A stretch of DNA of 42,920 nt, taken from assembly GCA_018266455.1 (NCBI GenBank), contig JAFEAJ010000004.1, positions 1 to 42,920 on the forward strand, written 5' to 3'. A model generated the notes under the pieces. That model ran no database searches. It saw only the letters and a program-made list of their open reading frames with translations, and had not been told where the DNA came from. The translations under genes and the position numbers were made by a program. Below, piece after piece: positions 36,354 to 42,920 of the stretch; the stretch's first letter is position 1; every line of letters begins with the position of its first letter. This DNA comes from Bacteroidota bacterium (GTDB lineage: Bacteria; Bacteroidota; Bacteroidia; Chitinophagales; Chitinophagaceae).

Positions 36354-36361
36354 TAAAATTA
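36354..36361 (-). promoter_or_regulatory. Possible -7 element of the kinase-regulator operon
   Basis: Minus strand TAATTTTA matches TAnnTTTG except the last base, 20 bases before the kinase ATG. Confidence 0.35.
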
Positions 36362-36435
36362 TTAAAAATATAGGCTGTGTGCGTCATGGCTTAATAATAG
36401 TTTAGGCTTTTCGGTTATTATTGCAGAGCTTATAA

Positions 36436-36449
36436 TTGATGTAAATTGT
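36436..36449. promoter_or_regulatory. Weak FNR-box-like site
   Basis: TTGATGTAAATTGT: a perfect left half TTGAT and a degenerate right half, 35 bases centre to centre from the better palindrome at 36471. Only a half-site match, so it could be chance. Confidence 0.2.
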
Positions 36450-36470
36450 GGCATTTGCCATCCAAAAATT

Positions 36471-36484
36471 ATGATTCAAATCAT
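36471..36484. promoter_or_regulatory. FNR/CRP-type palindrome between kinase operon and mgtA
   Basis: ATGATTCAAATCAT is a perfect palindrome around two central bases and contains the core TGAT-N4-ATCA of FNR boxes; only the outermost bases differ from TTGAT-N4-ATCAA. Its centre is about 75 bases upstream of the predicted mgtA transcript start and about 130 upstream of that of the kinase operon. Confidence 0.5.
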
Positions 36485-36538
36485 TTCGGGTTAAAAAAGA
36501 GCCTGGCCGACCGATGTAAAGAGCAGCTGCACCATTTG

Positions 36539-36546
36539 TAACTTTG
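36539..36546 (+). promoter_or_regulatory. Probable -7 element of mgtA
   Basis: TAACTTTG, a perfect TAnnTTTG, 15 bases before the ATG. The leader would be only about 9 bases, too short for a magnesium riboswitch (M-box). Confidence 0.55.
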
Positions 36547-36561
36547 AAGCCTCATATTGCT

Positions 36562-39093
36562 ATGAAAGAGGATATACTTAACAATGAAAACAAGTACTGG
36601 CACCTCAGTGAAAAAGAGCTGCTGTTTCAATTGAAAAGCAATGAGCAAGGGCTCACAGAAACTGACGCAGGAAAGAGGTTAATGGAGTCGGGCCCTAACA
36701 GGCTTCAGCAAGCTGGCAAAACAGGCCGCTTTTTTCTTTTCGCGAAACAATTCAACAGCCCCATTTCGCTTATACTTATTGGAGCTGCATTGCTTTCGTT
36801 TTTTTTGAACGACAGGACAAATGCCCTCATTATACTTTCTATAATTTTTATCAGCGCAACACTAAGCTTCTTCCAGGAGAAAGGCGCTGCAGACGCGCTG
36901 AATGAATTGATAAAGCTTGTCCAGGTTACGACTACTGTTATAAGGAACAGCCTGGAAAAAAATGTCCCTATTGAGCAGGTGGTGAAAGGCGATGTGGCAC
37001 TTTTGTCTGCAGGCGATACCGTTCCCGGCGACTGCCGGCTGCTGGAAGCGAATAACCTTTTTTTGAATGAGGCTGCGCTTACCGGTGAAACTTTCCCCTC
37101 TGAAAAAAAATGCTGTGAGCTTCCTGAAAAAACTGCAGTGCCAGGCCGCGTCAACTGCCTGTTCATGGGCACCCATGTGATCAGTGGCACTGCGAAAGCT
37201 GTGGTAGTAAAAACAGCGAAAGAGACAGAGTTCGGTAAAATATCGCAGCATCTTCGTAAGCTAAAGCCCGAAACGGAATTTGAAAAAGAAATAAAACATT
37301 TCGGTTACCTGCTGATGGAGCTTACCGTGCTTTTGGTTGTGCTTGTTTTCGTCATTAATATATCATTGCATAAACCAATTATTGATTCTTTCCTGTTCTC
37401 TCTTGCCATTGCAGTGGGCTTAACGCCGCAGTTGCTGCCAGCCATTATCAGCATTAATTTATCAAAAGGAGCATCAAGAATGGCGAAACAAAAAGTAATC
37501 GTGAAACGATTGTCGGCCATTGAAAATTTTGGCAGCATGGATGTGCTTTGTTCCGACAAAACGGGCACCCTTACCCAGGGAAAAATTGCTTTGCATAAAA
37601 CAATCGATTTTGATGGGAATGATAACGAAAAGATCTTCGAAACTGCATATATCAATGCTGTTTTTGAGAGCGGCTTTACCAATCCCATTGATGAAGCCAT
37701 TAGGAGCCACGGCAAGCCAGATATTACCGGGATAAAAAAAATTACGGAGATCCCTTATGATTTCCTAAGAAAAAGATTAAGCGTACTGGTCAACAATGCC
37801 AATGGCAATATGCTTATTACTAAGGGCGCTTTTCATGAAATGCTTTCTGTATGCAGCCAAGCTGAGGATTGCAGGGGAAACTTGATTGGCATCGAAGACA
37901 TCAAAGAAAAACTGGTGGCCCAATTTGAAAATCATAGCGCCGAGGGGTTCAGGACAATTTCAGTAGCCTACAAATTATTTACCGGCAAAAAACAAGAATT
38001 GGGGAAAGAAGACGAATCCGACATGATTTTTTTAGGTATGCTATTGTTGACAGACCCGCCAAAACATGATGCTGCAGCTACATTGAAAAGATTGCGCGAT
38101 ATGGGCGTTTCCCTGAAAATCATTACCGGCGACAACCCGCTGATTGCAGCCTACGTCAGTAAACAGGTAGGCATCGACAATCCCGTTGTCATTGATGGCG
38201 ATGAACTGAGGGAAATGAGCTCAGATGCGCTTGTGCAGAGAGCCCCGCAAACAAATGTCTTTGCTTCAGTTGAGCCTAATCAAAAAGAAAGGATACTGGC
38301 CGCATTAAAAAGGGCCGGCCATGTTGTAGGGTTCATCGGCGATGGCATTAATGATGCGCCGGCCCTGCACGTGTCTGATGTGGGCATTAGCGTGAATGGC
38401 GCTGCCGATGTGGCTAAGGATGCAGCCGATATTGTTTTACTCGCCGACAACCTTGATGTGCTGGGAAACGGGATCGAAGAAGGGCGAAAGACTTTTGCGA
38501 ACACAATGAAATATATTTTTATGGCCACCAGCGCCAACTTCGGCAACATGTTCAGCATGGCAGGGTCATCATTGCTTTTGCCTTTTTTGCCGTTGCTGCC
38601 CAAACAGGTTTTACTGGTGAACCTGCTTACTGATATGCCTGAAATGACAATTGCGACTGACGATGTTGACAAGAACATGGCCGAAAAACCATCAAAAATG
38701 AATATCGGTTTCATCAAAAAATTCATGATCGTATTCGGCATCATCAGCTCATTATTTGACTATGTTACTTTTGCTGTTTTGCTATATGTCGTAAATGCGC
38801 CCCAACAGGAATTCAGGACTGCGTGGTTCGTTGAATCGGTGGTTTCTGCTGCACTGATTGTACTGATCATACGTACCTCTCAAAGCGTTTTCAAAAGCAA
38901 GCCTGGCAAATACCTCGCCATTGCCACTTTCCTGGTGATTGTCCTGGCGTTTATCATACCAGTGTCGCCCATTGCCCCGTTGATGGGTTTCACAAAATTA
39001 CCGATGAATCTTTATCTGTGGGTTGCCGCAATTGTTTTAGCATATATGGCACTTACCGAAACAGCAAAAAGAGTATTTTATAAACTGGTATAG
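36562..39093 (+). CDS. mgtA: Magnesium-transporting type P-type ATPase (MgtA-like)
   Basis: An 843-residue P-type (P3B-like) ATPase in the cytoplasmic membrane. N-terminal cation-ATPase motif (HLSEKELLFQLKSNEQGLTETDAGKRL), actuator loop LTGETFPSEK, and phosphorylation site Asp332 in CSDKTGTLTQGK. The hinge is GDGINDAPAL, and about ten transmembrane helices include LTPQLLPAIISINLSKGA, characteristic of MgtA/MgtB. The family imports Mg2+; a different cation cannot be excluded. The start is ATG 36562 rather than a TTG 18 bases upstream, because a promoter element lies between. It is divergent from a PAS kinase/REC-CRP operon and may be its target. Confidence 0.92.
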   Translation: MKEDILNNENKYWHLSEKELLFQLKSNEQGLTETDAGKRLMESGPNRLQQAGKTGRFFLFAKQFNSPISLILIGAALLSFFLNDRTNALIILSIIFISATLSFFQEKGAADALNELIKLVQVTTTVIRNSLEKNVPIEQVVKGDVALLSAGDTVPGDCRLLEANNLFLNEAALTGETFPSEKKCCELPEKTAVPGRVNCLFMGTHVISGTAKAVVVKTAKETEFGKISQHLRKLKPETEFEKEIKHFGYLLMELTVLLVVLVFVINISLHKPIIDSFLFSLAIAVGLTPQLLPAIISINLSKGASRMAKQKVIVKRLSAIENFGSMDVLCSDKTGTLTQGKIALHKTIDFDGNDNEKIFETAYINAVFESGFTNPIDEAIRSHGKPDITGIKKITEIPYDFLRKRLSVLVNNANGNMLITKGAFHEMLSVCSQAEDCRGNLIGIEDIKEKLVAQFENHSAEGFRTISVAYKLFTGKKQELGKEDESDMIFLGMLLLTDPPKHDAAATLKRLRDMGVSLKIITGDNPLIAAYVSKQVGIDNPVVIDGDELREMSSDALVQRAPQTNVFASVEPNQKERILAALKRAGHVVGFIGDGINDAPALHVSDVGISVNGAADVAKDAADIVLLADNLDVLGNGIEEGRKTFANTMKYIFMATSANFGNMFSMAGSSLLLPFLPLLPKQVLLVNLLTDMPEMTIATDDVDKNMAEKPSKMNIGFIKKFMIVFGIISSLFDYVTFAVLLYVVNAPQQEFRTAWFVESVVSAALIVLIIRTSQSVFKSKPGKYLAIATFLVIVLAFIIPVSPIAPLMGFTKLPMNLYLWVAAIVLAYMALTETAKRVFYKLV

Positions 39094-39112
39094 CTATCAT
39101 AAATTTTCTGAG

Positions 39113-39547
39113 CTATGCCCTGCGCTTATTTATTTCTTCGATACTGTTATTGTATTTTATCACAGACCAATACTCCCTTCCATAACTTACCAGGATTTCC
39201 GAACCGGCGGGAATGTTTTTTTTTGCTTCAATAAACACTTTTGAGCCATCGATCATGTACTCGCTGTTGTTGCAAAGCCCTTTTATTTTCTGCAGTCCCT
39301 GCGCATCGTTGGCATATCTCCCCAATGCTTTTTTATAGCTGTAAGCATCAATTACCAGCGAGCGTTTGATATAATAAATATAGCCATTCCTGCCATCGTC
39401 ATCATCAACTTCCTTCCAGGTGGTTAGCCTGCCTTTGTATTCAACAATTCGGGTGCCTTTTGGAATGGGCACTTTTGTAAAAAGGCCTTTGCCGGCGCCG
39501 GGAATAGTAGATTTCTTGACAACCAGGTATTTTTCTAATAATGCCAT
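39113..39547 (-). CDS. Bacterial SET-domain protein (putative lysine methyltransferase)
   Basis: A 144-residue protein that is essentially a bare SET domain. SAM-site motif STIPGAGKGLFTKVPIPKGTRIVEYKG is at the N-terminus, then RYANDAQGLQKIKGLCNNSEYMI in place of the usual NHSC segment. The ending SEILVSYGREYW contains the catalytic Tyr region. There are no pre-SET or post-SET cysteines. It would methylate a protein lysine; the target is unknown. ATG 39547 is chosen over a TTG at 39574. It converges with mgtA, separated by 19 bases. Similar small SET proteins are known in other Bacteroidota. Confidence 0.87.
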   Translation of the reverse strand: MALLEKYLVVKKSTIPGAGKGLFTKVPIPKGTRIVEYKGRLTTWKEVDDDDGRNGYIYYIKRSLVIDAYSYKKALGRYANDAQGLQKIKGLCNNSEYMIDGSKVFIEAKKNIPAGSEILVSYGREYWSVIKYNNSIEEINKRRA

Positions 39548-39815
39548 TTGTGCAAAATAGCGAAAAGAAGGCAAACAAAAGCCTGGCCTGCAAATTCACT
39601 AACGCAGATACTTACACGAAAAGAAACAAGCAATACCTGTCTTGAAAGAGCTGGCCTCAGCACAATTTGCCGGCAACAATAACGACAGGAGCTGCCAGGG
39701 CCAATGGCTTATTGTGATGTATTGAATTGAATCATTATATTACGGTTGATTTGGTGGTGCAGCATAATCGCGCTGTTGACCGTCTATACAAAAGATCGTA
39801 CAATAAAACCAGATA

Positions 39816-40718
39816 ATGCTCGCTGTAACCATACTTGGCAACAACTCTGCGCTCCCTGCATTCGACCGCCACCCTACGGCACAGGTAGTAATGCTGGATG
39901 AGCACCAGTTTCTTGTTGATTGTGGCGAAGGCACCCAATCGCAACTGGCCAAGTACAAAGTGAGAAGAAGCCGTATCAGCCATATTTTTATTTCTCACCT
40001 GCATGGCGATCATTATTTCGGCCTTATTGGCCTGTTGACCAGCATGGGCCTGCTTGGCAGGGAACAGGAACTTCACTTATTTGCTCCCCGCGCTTTGAAA
40101 GAGATCATCGATATGCAACTAAAAGTTGCCGATACACAGTTGCCTTTTGTTTTGCATTTTCACCCACTGGGCGAAGAAGGCCTCTTAGTGAAAGAAACCA
40201 AGTTCGAGATCAGTTGTTTTAAAGTACAGCACCGTATAGAATGCTGGGGCTTCAGGTTTGCTGAAGTAAAACCTTTACGAAAAGTGAATGCCGAAAAAGC
40301 GAGGGCACATGAAGTGCCTTCTTCATTTTTTGAGCGGCTTAAACGGGGCGAAGACTATACAGCAAAAAACGAGCGCCTTGTTAAAAATGAGTGGGTGACC
40401 GATGCCGGCAGCAAGCCAAAATCTTATGCCTATTCGGCTGACACTATTTATGACGAACGCATTGCAGAGAAGGTGAAAAATGTTTCTTTATTATACCACG
40501 AAGCCACCTATTTAAAAGATCTTGCTGATCGTGCCGCAAAACGGTTTCATTGCACTACTGTCCAGGCGGCTGCTATTGCCAAAAAAGCAAATGCAGAAAG
40601 ATTAATAATCGGCCATTTCAGCTCTAAGTATGAAAAGCTGGATGATTTCGCAACAGAAGCAAAAGAGGTTTTTGAGAATACAGAACTGGCACTGGAAGGC
40701 GTTACTTACAGGGTTTGA
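39816..40718 (+). CDS. rnz: Ribonuclease Z
   Basis: Metallo-beta-lactamase-fold endonuclease of 300 residues that matures the 3' ends of tRNA precursors. It has the Zn motif SHLHGDH (His61, His63, Asp65, His66), the N-terminal LGNNSALPAFDRHPTAQVV (exosite-side glycine and PTA segments), YHEATY with a later His-rich region, and GHFSSKY near the end. Length is typical for the short bacterial form. It is flanked by convergent dapA and divergent from the SET gene. Confidence 0.95.
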   Translation: MLAVTILGNNSALPAFDRHPTAQVVMLDEHQFLVDCGEGTQSQLAKYKVRRSRISHIFISHLHGDHYFGLIGLLTSMGLLGREQELHLFAPRALKEIIDMQLKVADTQLPFVLHFHPLGEEGLLVKETKFEISCFKVQHRIECWGFRFAEVKPLRKVNAEKARAHEVPSSFFERLKRGEDYTAKNERLVKNEWVTDAGSKPKSYAYSADTIYDERIAEKVKNVSLLYHEATYLKDLADRAAKRFHCTTVQAAAIAKKANAERLIIGHFSSKYEKLDDFATEAKEVFENTELALEGVTYRV

Positions 40719-40891
40719 TGTTCTCCTTCTTTTGTATGAGTTGGTATTTTTGCTATTAAGCTTTGCCTCCTGATCTTGTGCTAAAGAACATCTTCAGCAG
40801 TTGCTTGAAACACGGATTGCGCATGATAGGCCACTGTTCATTTATTACCACTATTTGACACATCAGCTTTCAGTAACCGTAAGGACTTGCC

Positions 40892-41773
40892 CTATCCTGA
40901 AATATAGGCTTTCAGCTTCGCATGGATCTCGCTGCTTAGGGGAACCAACGGCAAGCGAAGGTAATTTTCGATCAGTCCCAATTCTGCAAGGGCAGCTTTG
41001 ACCCCGGCGGGGTTGTTTTCGGCAAATAACAATTCATATCCTTCAACCAGTTCCTCGTTCAGCGATTTGGCAGATGGATTATTGCCTTTCAAAGCTTCCC
41101 TTACCATTTCAGAAAATTTTTTAGGGAAACTGTTGGCAGCAACACTGATCACGCCATCCATGCCACAAGCAATTTGGGGAAAAGCAAGGGCGTCATCGCC
41201 GCTCACTACTAAAAAATTAACGGGCTTGTCGCGCAGTATTTTCATGCACTGTGCCATATCGCCGCTGGCTTCTTTGATGCCTGCAATATTTTCCACTTCA
41301 TGTGCCAGCCGAAGCACAGTTGATGCATTGATGTTACGGCCAGTCCTTGAAGGAACATTATATAATATTATGGGTTTTGAAGTGGCAGCAGCCAGTGCCT
41401 TGTAATGCTGGAACAGCCCTTCCTGTGAAGGCTTACTGTAGTAAGGGCTGGCGCTTAAAACAGCAGCAGCGTTGTGCAAAGGAAATTCTTCCAGGTCTTT
41501 AATCAGCGCCATGGTGTTATTGCCGCCGATGCCCACAACAACAGGAGCTTTTGAACCTACTCTTTTATAGGTGAAATTAATGAGGTCAATCTTTTCCTGC
41601 CTCGATAACGTAGGTGTTTCGCCGGTAGTGCCCAAGGTTACAACATACTCAACCCCGCCCCTGATCACAAAATCAATGACACGGCCAAGTGCATCATAAT
41701 CGATGTCAAAATTTGATGTGAATGGCGTGACCAGTGCCACGCCTGTTCCCCTAAGTTGTGTTCTTAAATCCAT
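40892..41773 (-). CDS. dapA: 4-Hydroxy-tetrahydrodipicolinate synthase
   Basis: Condenses pyruvate with aspartate semialdehyde, the first committed step to diaminopimelate and lysine. The 293-residue TIM barrel has the Schiff-base Lys167 (GIKEASGD), Tyr138 (LYNVPSRTG), the Thr pair in LGTTGETPTLS, and Arg143 for substrate binding, matching E. coli Lys161, Tyr133, Thr44 and Arg138. Length normal. It follows accA by 33 bases and is probably co-transcribed. Confidence 0.96.
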   Translation of the reverse strand: MDLRTQLRGTGVALVTPFTSNFDIDYDALGRVIDFVIRGGVEYVVTLGTTGETPTLSRQEKIDLINFTYKRVGSKAPVVVGIGGNNTMALIKDLEEFPLHNAAAVLSASPYYSKPSQEGLFQHYKALAAATSKPIILYNVPSRTGRNINASTVLRLAHEVENIAGIKEASGDMAQCMKILRDKPVNFLVVSGDDALAFPQIACGMDGVISVAANSFPKKFSEMVREALKGNNPSAKSLNEELVEGYELLFAENNPAGVKAALAELGLIENYLRLPLVPLSSEIHAKLKAYISG

Positions 41774-41806
41774 CCCGAATTTTTAATTACTGTTACAAAG
41801 TTTTAA

Positions 41807-42796
41807 CTAAGAATGCACTGTCTCCCAAAAACCCATTTTGCTGAACTTCTCAATGCGTTTTTCGATTCTGTATTCAGATGAAAATTGCCTGAGCTCGTGC
41901 AGTGTGCTGATGAGCTTCGGCTTCAGCAATGCCGCAGCCTCATCGTAATCCCAATGTGCTCCGCCAAGCGGTTCCGGAACTATATCATCTATGAGGCCGA
42001 ACTGATACATATTTTCTGAAGTTAGCCTAAGCTCTTCTGCAGCTTTTTCTTTTTGTGCCCAACTGCGCCATAAAATGGAACTGCAGTTTTCAGGTGAGAT
42101 AACGGTGTACCAGGAATTCTCCAGCATGAAGATCCTGTCGCCCACGCCAATGCCCAAGGCCCCGCCCGAAGCGCCTTCGCCTATAATGACACATATAATG
42201 GGCACTTGTAACCGTATCATTTCATAAATATTCCTGGCAATCGCTTCGCCCTGTCCGCGCTCTTCCGCTTCAAGCCCGGGATAGGCACCAGGCGTATCGA
42301 TCAATGTAATGACTGGTTTGTCAAATTTCTCAGCCAGCTTCATCAGGCGCAATGCTTTCCGGTAGCCTTCCGGATTGGCCATACCAAAATTGCGCATCTG
42401 GCGCATTTTGGTGTTGGTGCCTTTTTGCTGCCCGATCATCATCACGGTTTGCCCGTCTAATTGCGCAAAGCCGCCTACCATTGCCTTATCGTCCCTTACG
42501 TTCCTGTCGCCAAAAAGCTCAATAAAGCCGCTGCACATTTTCTCAATGTATTTCATGGTATAGGGCCTGTCGGGGTGGCGGCTCAACTGCACTTTTTGCC
42601 AGGCTGTCAAATGGCTGGTGATGTCCTTTCTTCTTTCCAGCACCTGGTCTTCCATCTTTTTAATTGAGTCGCTGAGATCGACCTTTGTTTTTTCAGCAGT
42701 TTGTTTCAGTTTTTCAATCTCGTCAAACAGGTCTTTAATCGGCTTTTCAAAATCAAGAAACTGTCGGTTTTTGTCTTGCGGCATAAAGCGCATCAT
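41807..42796 (-). CDS. accA: Acetyl-CoA carboxylase carboxyltransferase subunit alpha
   Basis: With AccD, transfers CO2 from carboxybiotin to acetyl-CoA, giving malonyl-CoA for fatty acid synthesis. The 329-residue protein has the AccA N-terminal helical part ([16 protein letters not shown]) and a crotonase-fold core with [27 protein letters not shown] and the oxyanion region [32 protein letters not shown]. Three nearby ATGs (42796, 42793, 42784) are possible starts. A near -7 element (TAATTTTA) lies at 42810-42817 on the minus strand. It heads a two-gene unit with dapA. Confidence 0.97.
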   Translation of the reverse strand: MMRFMPQDKNRQFLDFEKPIKDLFDEIEKLKQTAEKTKVDLSDSIKKMEDQVLERRKDITSHLTAWQKVQLSRHPDRPYTMKYIEKMCSGFIELFGDRNVRDDKAMVGGFAQLDGQTVMMIGQQKGTNTKMRQMRNFGMANPEGYRKALRLMKLAEKFDKPVITLIDTPGAYPGLEAEERGQGEAIARNIYEMIRLQVPIICVIIGEGASGGALGIGVGDRIFMLENSWYTVISPENCSSILWRSWAQKEKAAEELRLTSENMYQFGLIDDIVPEPLGGAHWDYDEAAALLKPKLISTLHELRQFSSEYRIEKRIEKFSKMGFWETVHS

Positions 42797-42809
42797 TTAT
42801 TGGTGGATG

Positions 42810-42817
42810 TAAAATTA
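42810..42817 (-). promoter_or_regulatory. Possible -7 element of accA-dapA
   Basis: Minus strand TAATTTTA, one mismatch to TAnnTTTG, 13 bases before the first accA ATG. Confidence 0.3.
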
Positions 42818-42843
42818 AGGGAAGCATGATTTGTAGTGAAAGT

Positions 42844-42875
42844 TTTGTTTGAAAAACCCAATTCTATTATCTTTG
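42844..42875 (+). promoter_or_regulatory. Bacteroidota-type promoter of the tRNA gene
   Basis: TTTG (42844-42847), a 20-base spacer and TATCTTTG (42868-42875), both perfect. The tRNA begins 17 bases further on. The clearest promoter in the window. Confidence 0.75.
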
Positions 42876-42892
42876 CCGTCCTTAAAAAGGTT

Positions 42893-42920
42893 GGATCGGT
42901 AGTTCAGTTGGTTAGAATGC
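42893..42920 (+). tRNA. tRNA gene, 5' part only, probably tRNA-Asp
   Basis: The last 28 bases show the acceptor 5' strand GGATCGG, then TA, a D-stem GTTC pairing with GAAT, and a D-loop AGTTGGTTA. The gene runs off the window, so the anticodon is not visible. The D-arm and acceptor most resemble Bacteroidota tRNA-Asp, but identity is not certain. Confidence 0.7.

Noticed and set aside
39776..39804. TTGACC, 17 bases, TACAAT upstream of rnz: ten of twelve to the E. coli sigma-70 consensus.
   Set aside because: Bacteroidota primary sigma factors use a different consensus, and about three matches this good are expected by chance in both strands of a window this size.
1..42920. CRISPR arrays, insertion sequences, integrases, prophage or toxin-antitoxin genes.
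   Set aside because: None recognised: no direct-repeat/spacer pattern, transposase or phage protein was seen among the reading frames.

Overview
The window reads as chromosomal DNA from a Bacteroidota bacterium, most likely family Chitinophagaceae. This rests on the protein style, two type IX secretion (T9SS) cargo proteins (one type A tail, one type B/gliding-type tail), lipoproteins, and many start codons preceded by the Bacteroidota sigma-factor element TAnnTTTG, in some cases with TTTG or a close relative 18-20 bases upstream. Genus is a guess. No insertion sequence, prophage, integrase or CRISPR array was seen. Most of the window is ordinary core metabolism.

Layout. 1-3.7 kb (minus): glucose-6-phosphate isomerase, threonine aldolase and a small lipoprotein. 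3.8-8.2 kb (plus): glycine decarboxylase P-protein, then a lipoprotein alpha/beta hydrolase. 8.2-10.0 kb (minus): a sugar kinase and MurQ, a peptidoglycan-recycling pair. 10.2-11.8 kb (plus): an S41 processing peptidase, then a perfect 24-bp inverted repeat. 11.9-14.1 kb: two small membrane proteins (minus) beside an ECF sigma factor with its overlapping membrane partner (plus), closed by a clear terminator. 14.4-16.8 kb: a T9SS type A secreted protein. 16.8-25.2 kb: a hydrolase (minus), then cystathionine beta-synthase, a DUF4105 membrane protein, a second hydrolase, a T9SS type B protein, a short-chain dehydrogenase and a small secreted protein (all plus).

25.2-28.2 kb (minus) is a compact run: trmH-like methyltransferase, ubiA, a small HExxH protein, ruvX and def. 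mutS diverges from it. The gap between them carries 7-base repeats in opposed orientation that overlap the likely mutS promoter. 31.3-32.6 kb: an outer-membrane barrel protein with an apparent TTG start. 32.6-34.0 kb is gene-poor, with thioredoxin and possible tiny ORFs.

34.0-39.1 kb is the most interesting segment. A soluble PAS histidine kinase and, 2 bases downstream, a regulator fusing a receiver domain to a CRP/FNR-type body (minus) lie divergent from an MgtA-type P-type ATPase. The intergenic region holds a perfect TGAT-N4-ATCA palindrome of the FNR-box type, and a second such site lies in the gene-poor region beyond the operon's other end. The kinase PAS domain has a His and an Arg spaced as in the haem PAS domain of FixL. 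This looks like a compact FixL-FixJ-FixK analogue, possibly sensing oxygen or redox state; that is inference.

39.1-42.9 kb: a bacterial SET-domain protein (minus), ribonuclease Z (plus), dapA and accA (minus), and the 5' end of a tRNA gene (probably Asp) with a textbook promoter, cut by the window edge.
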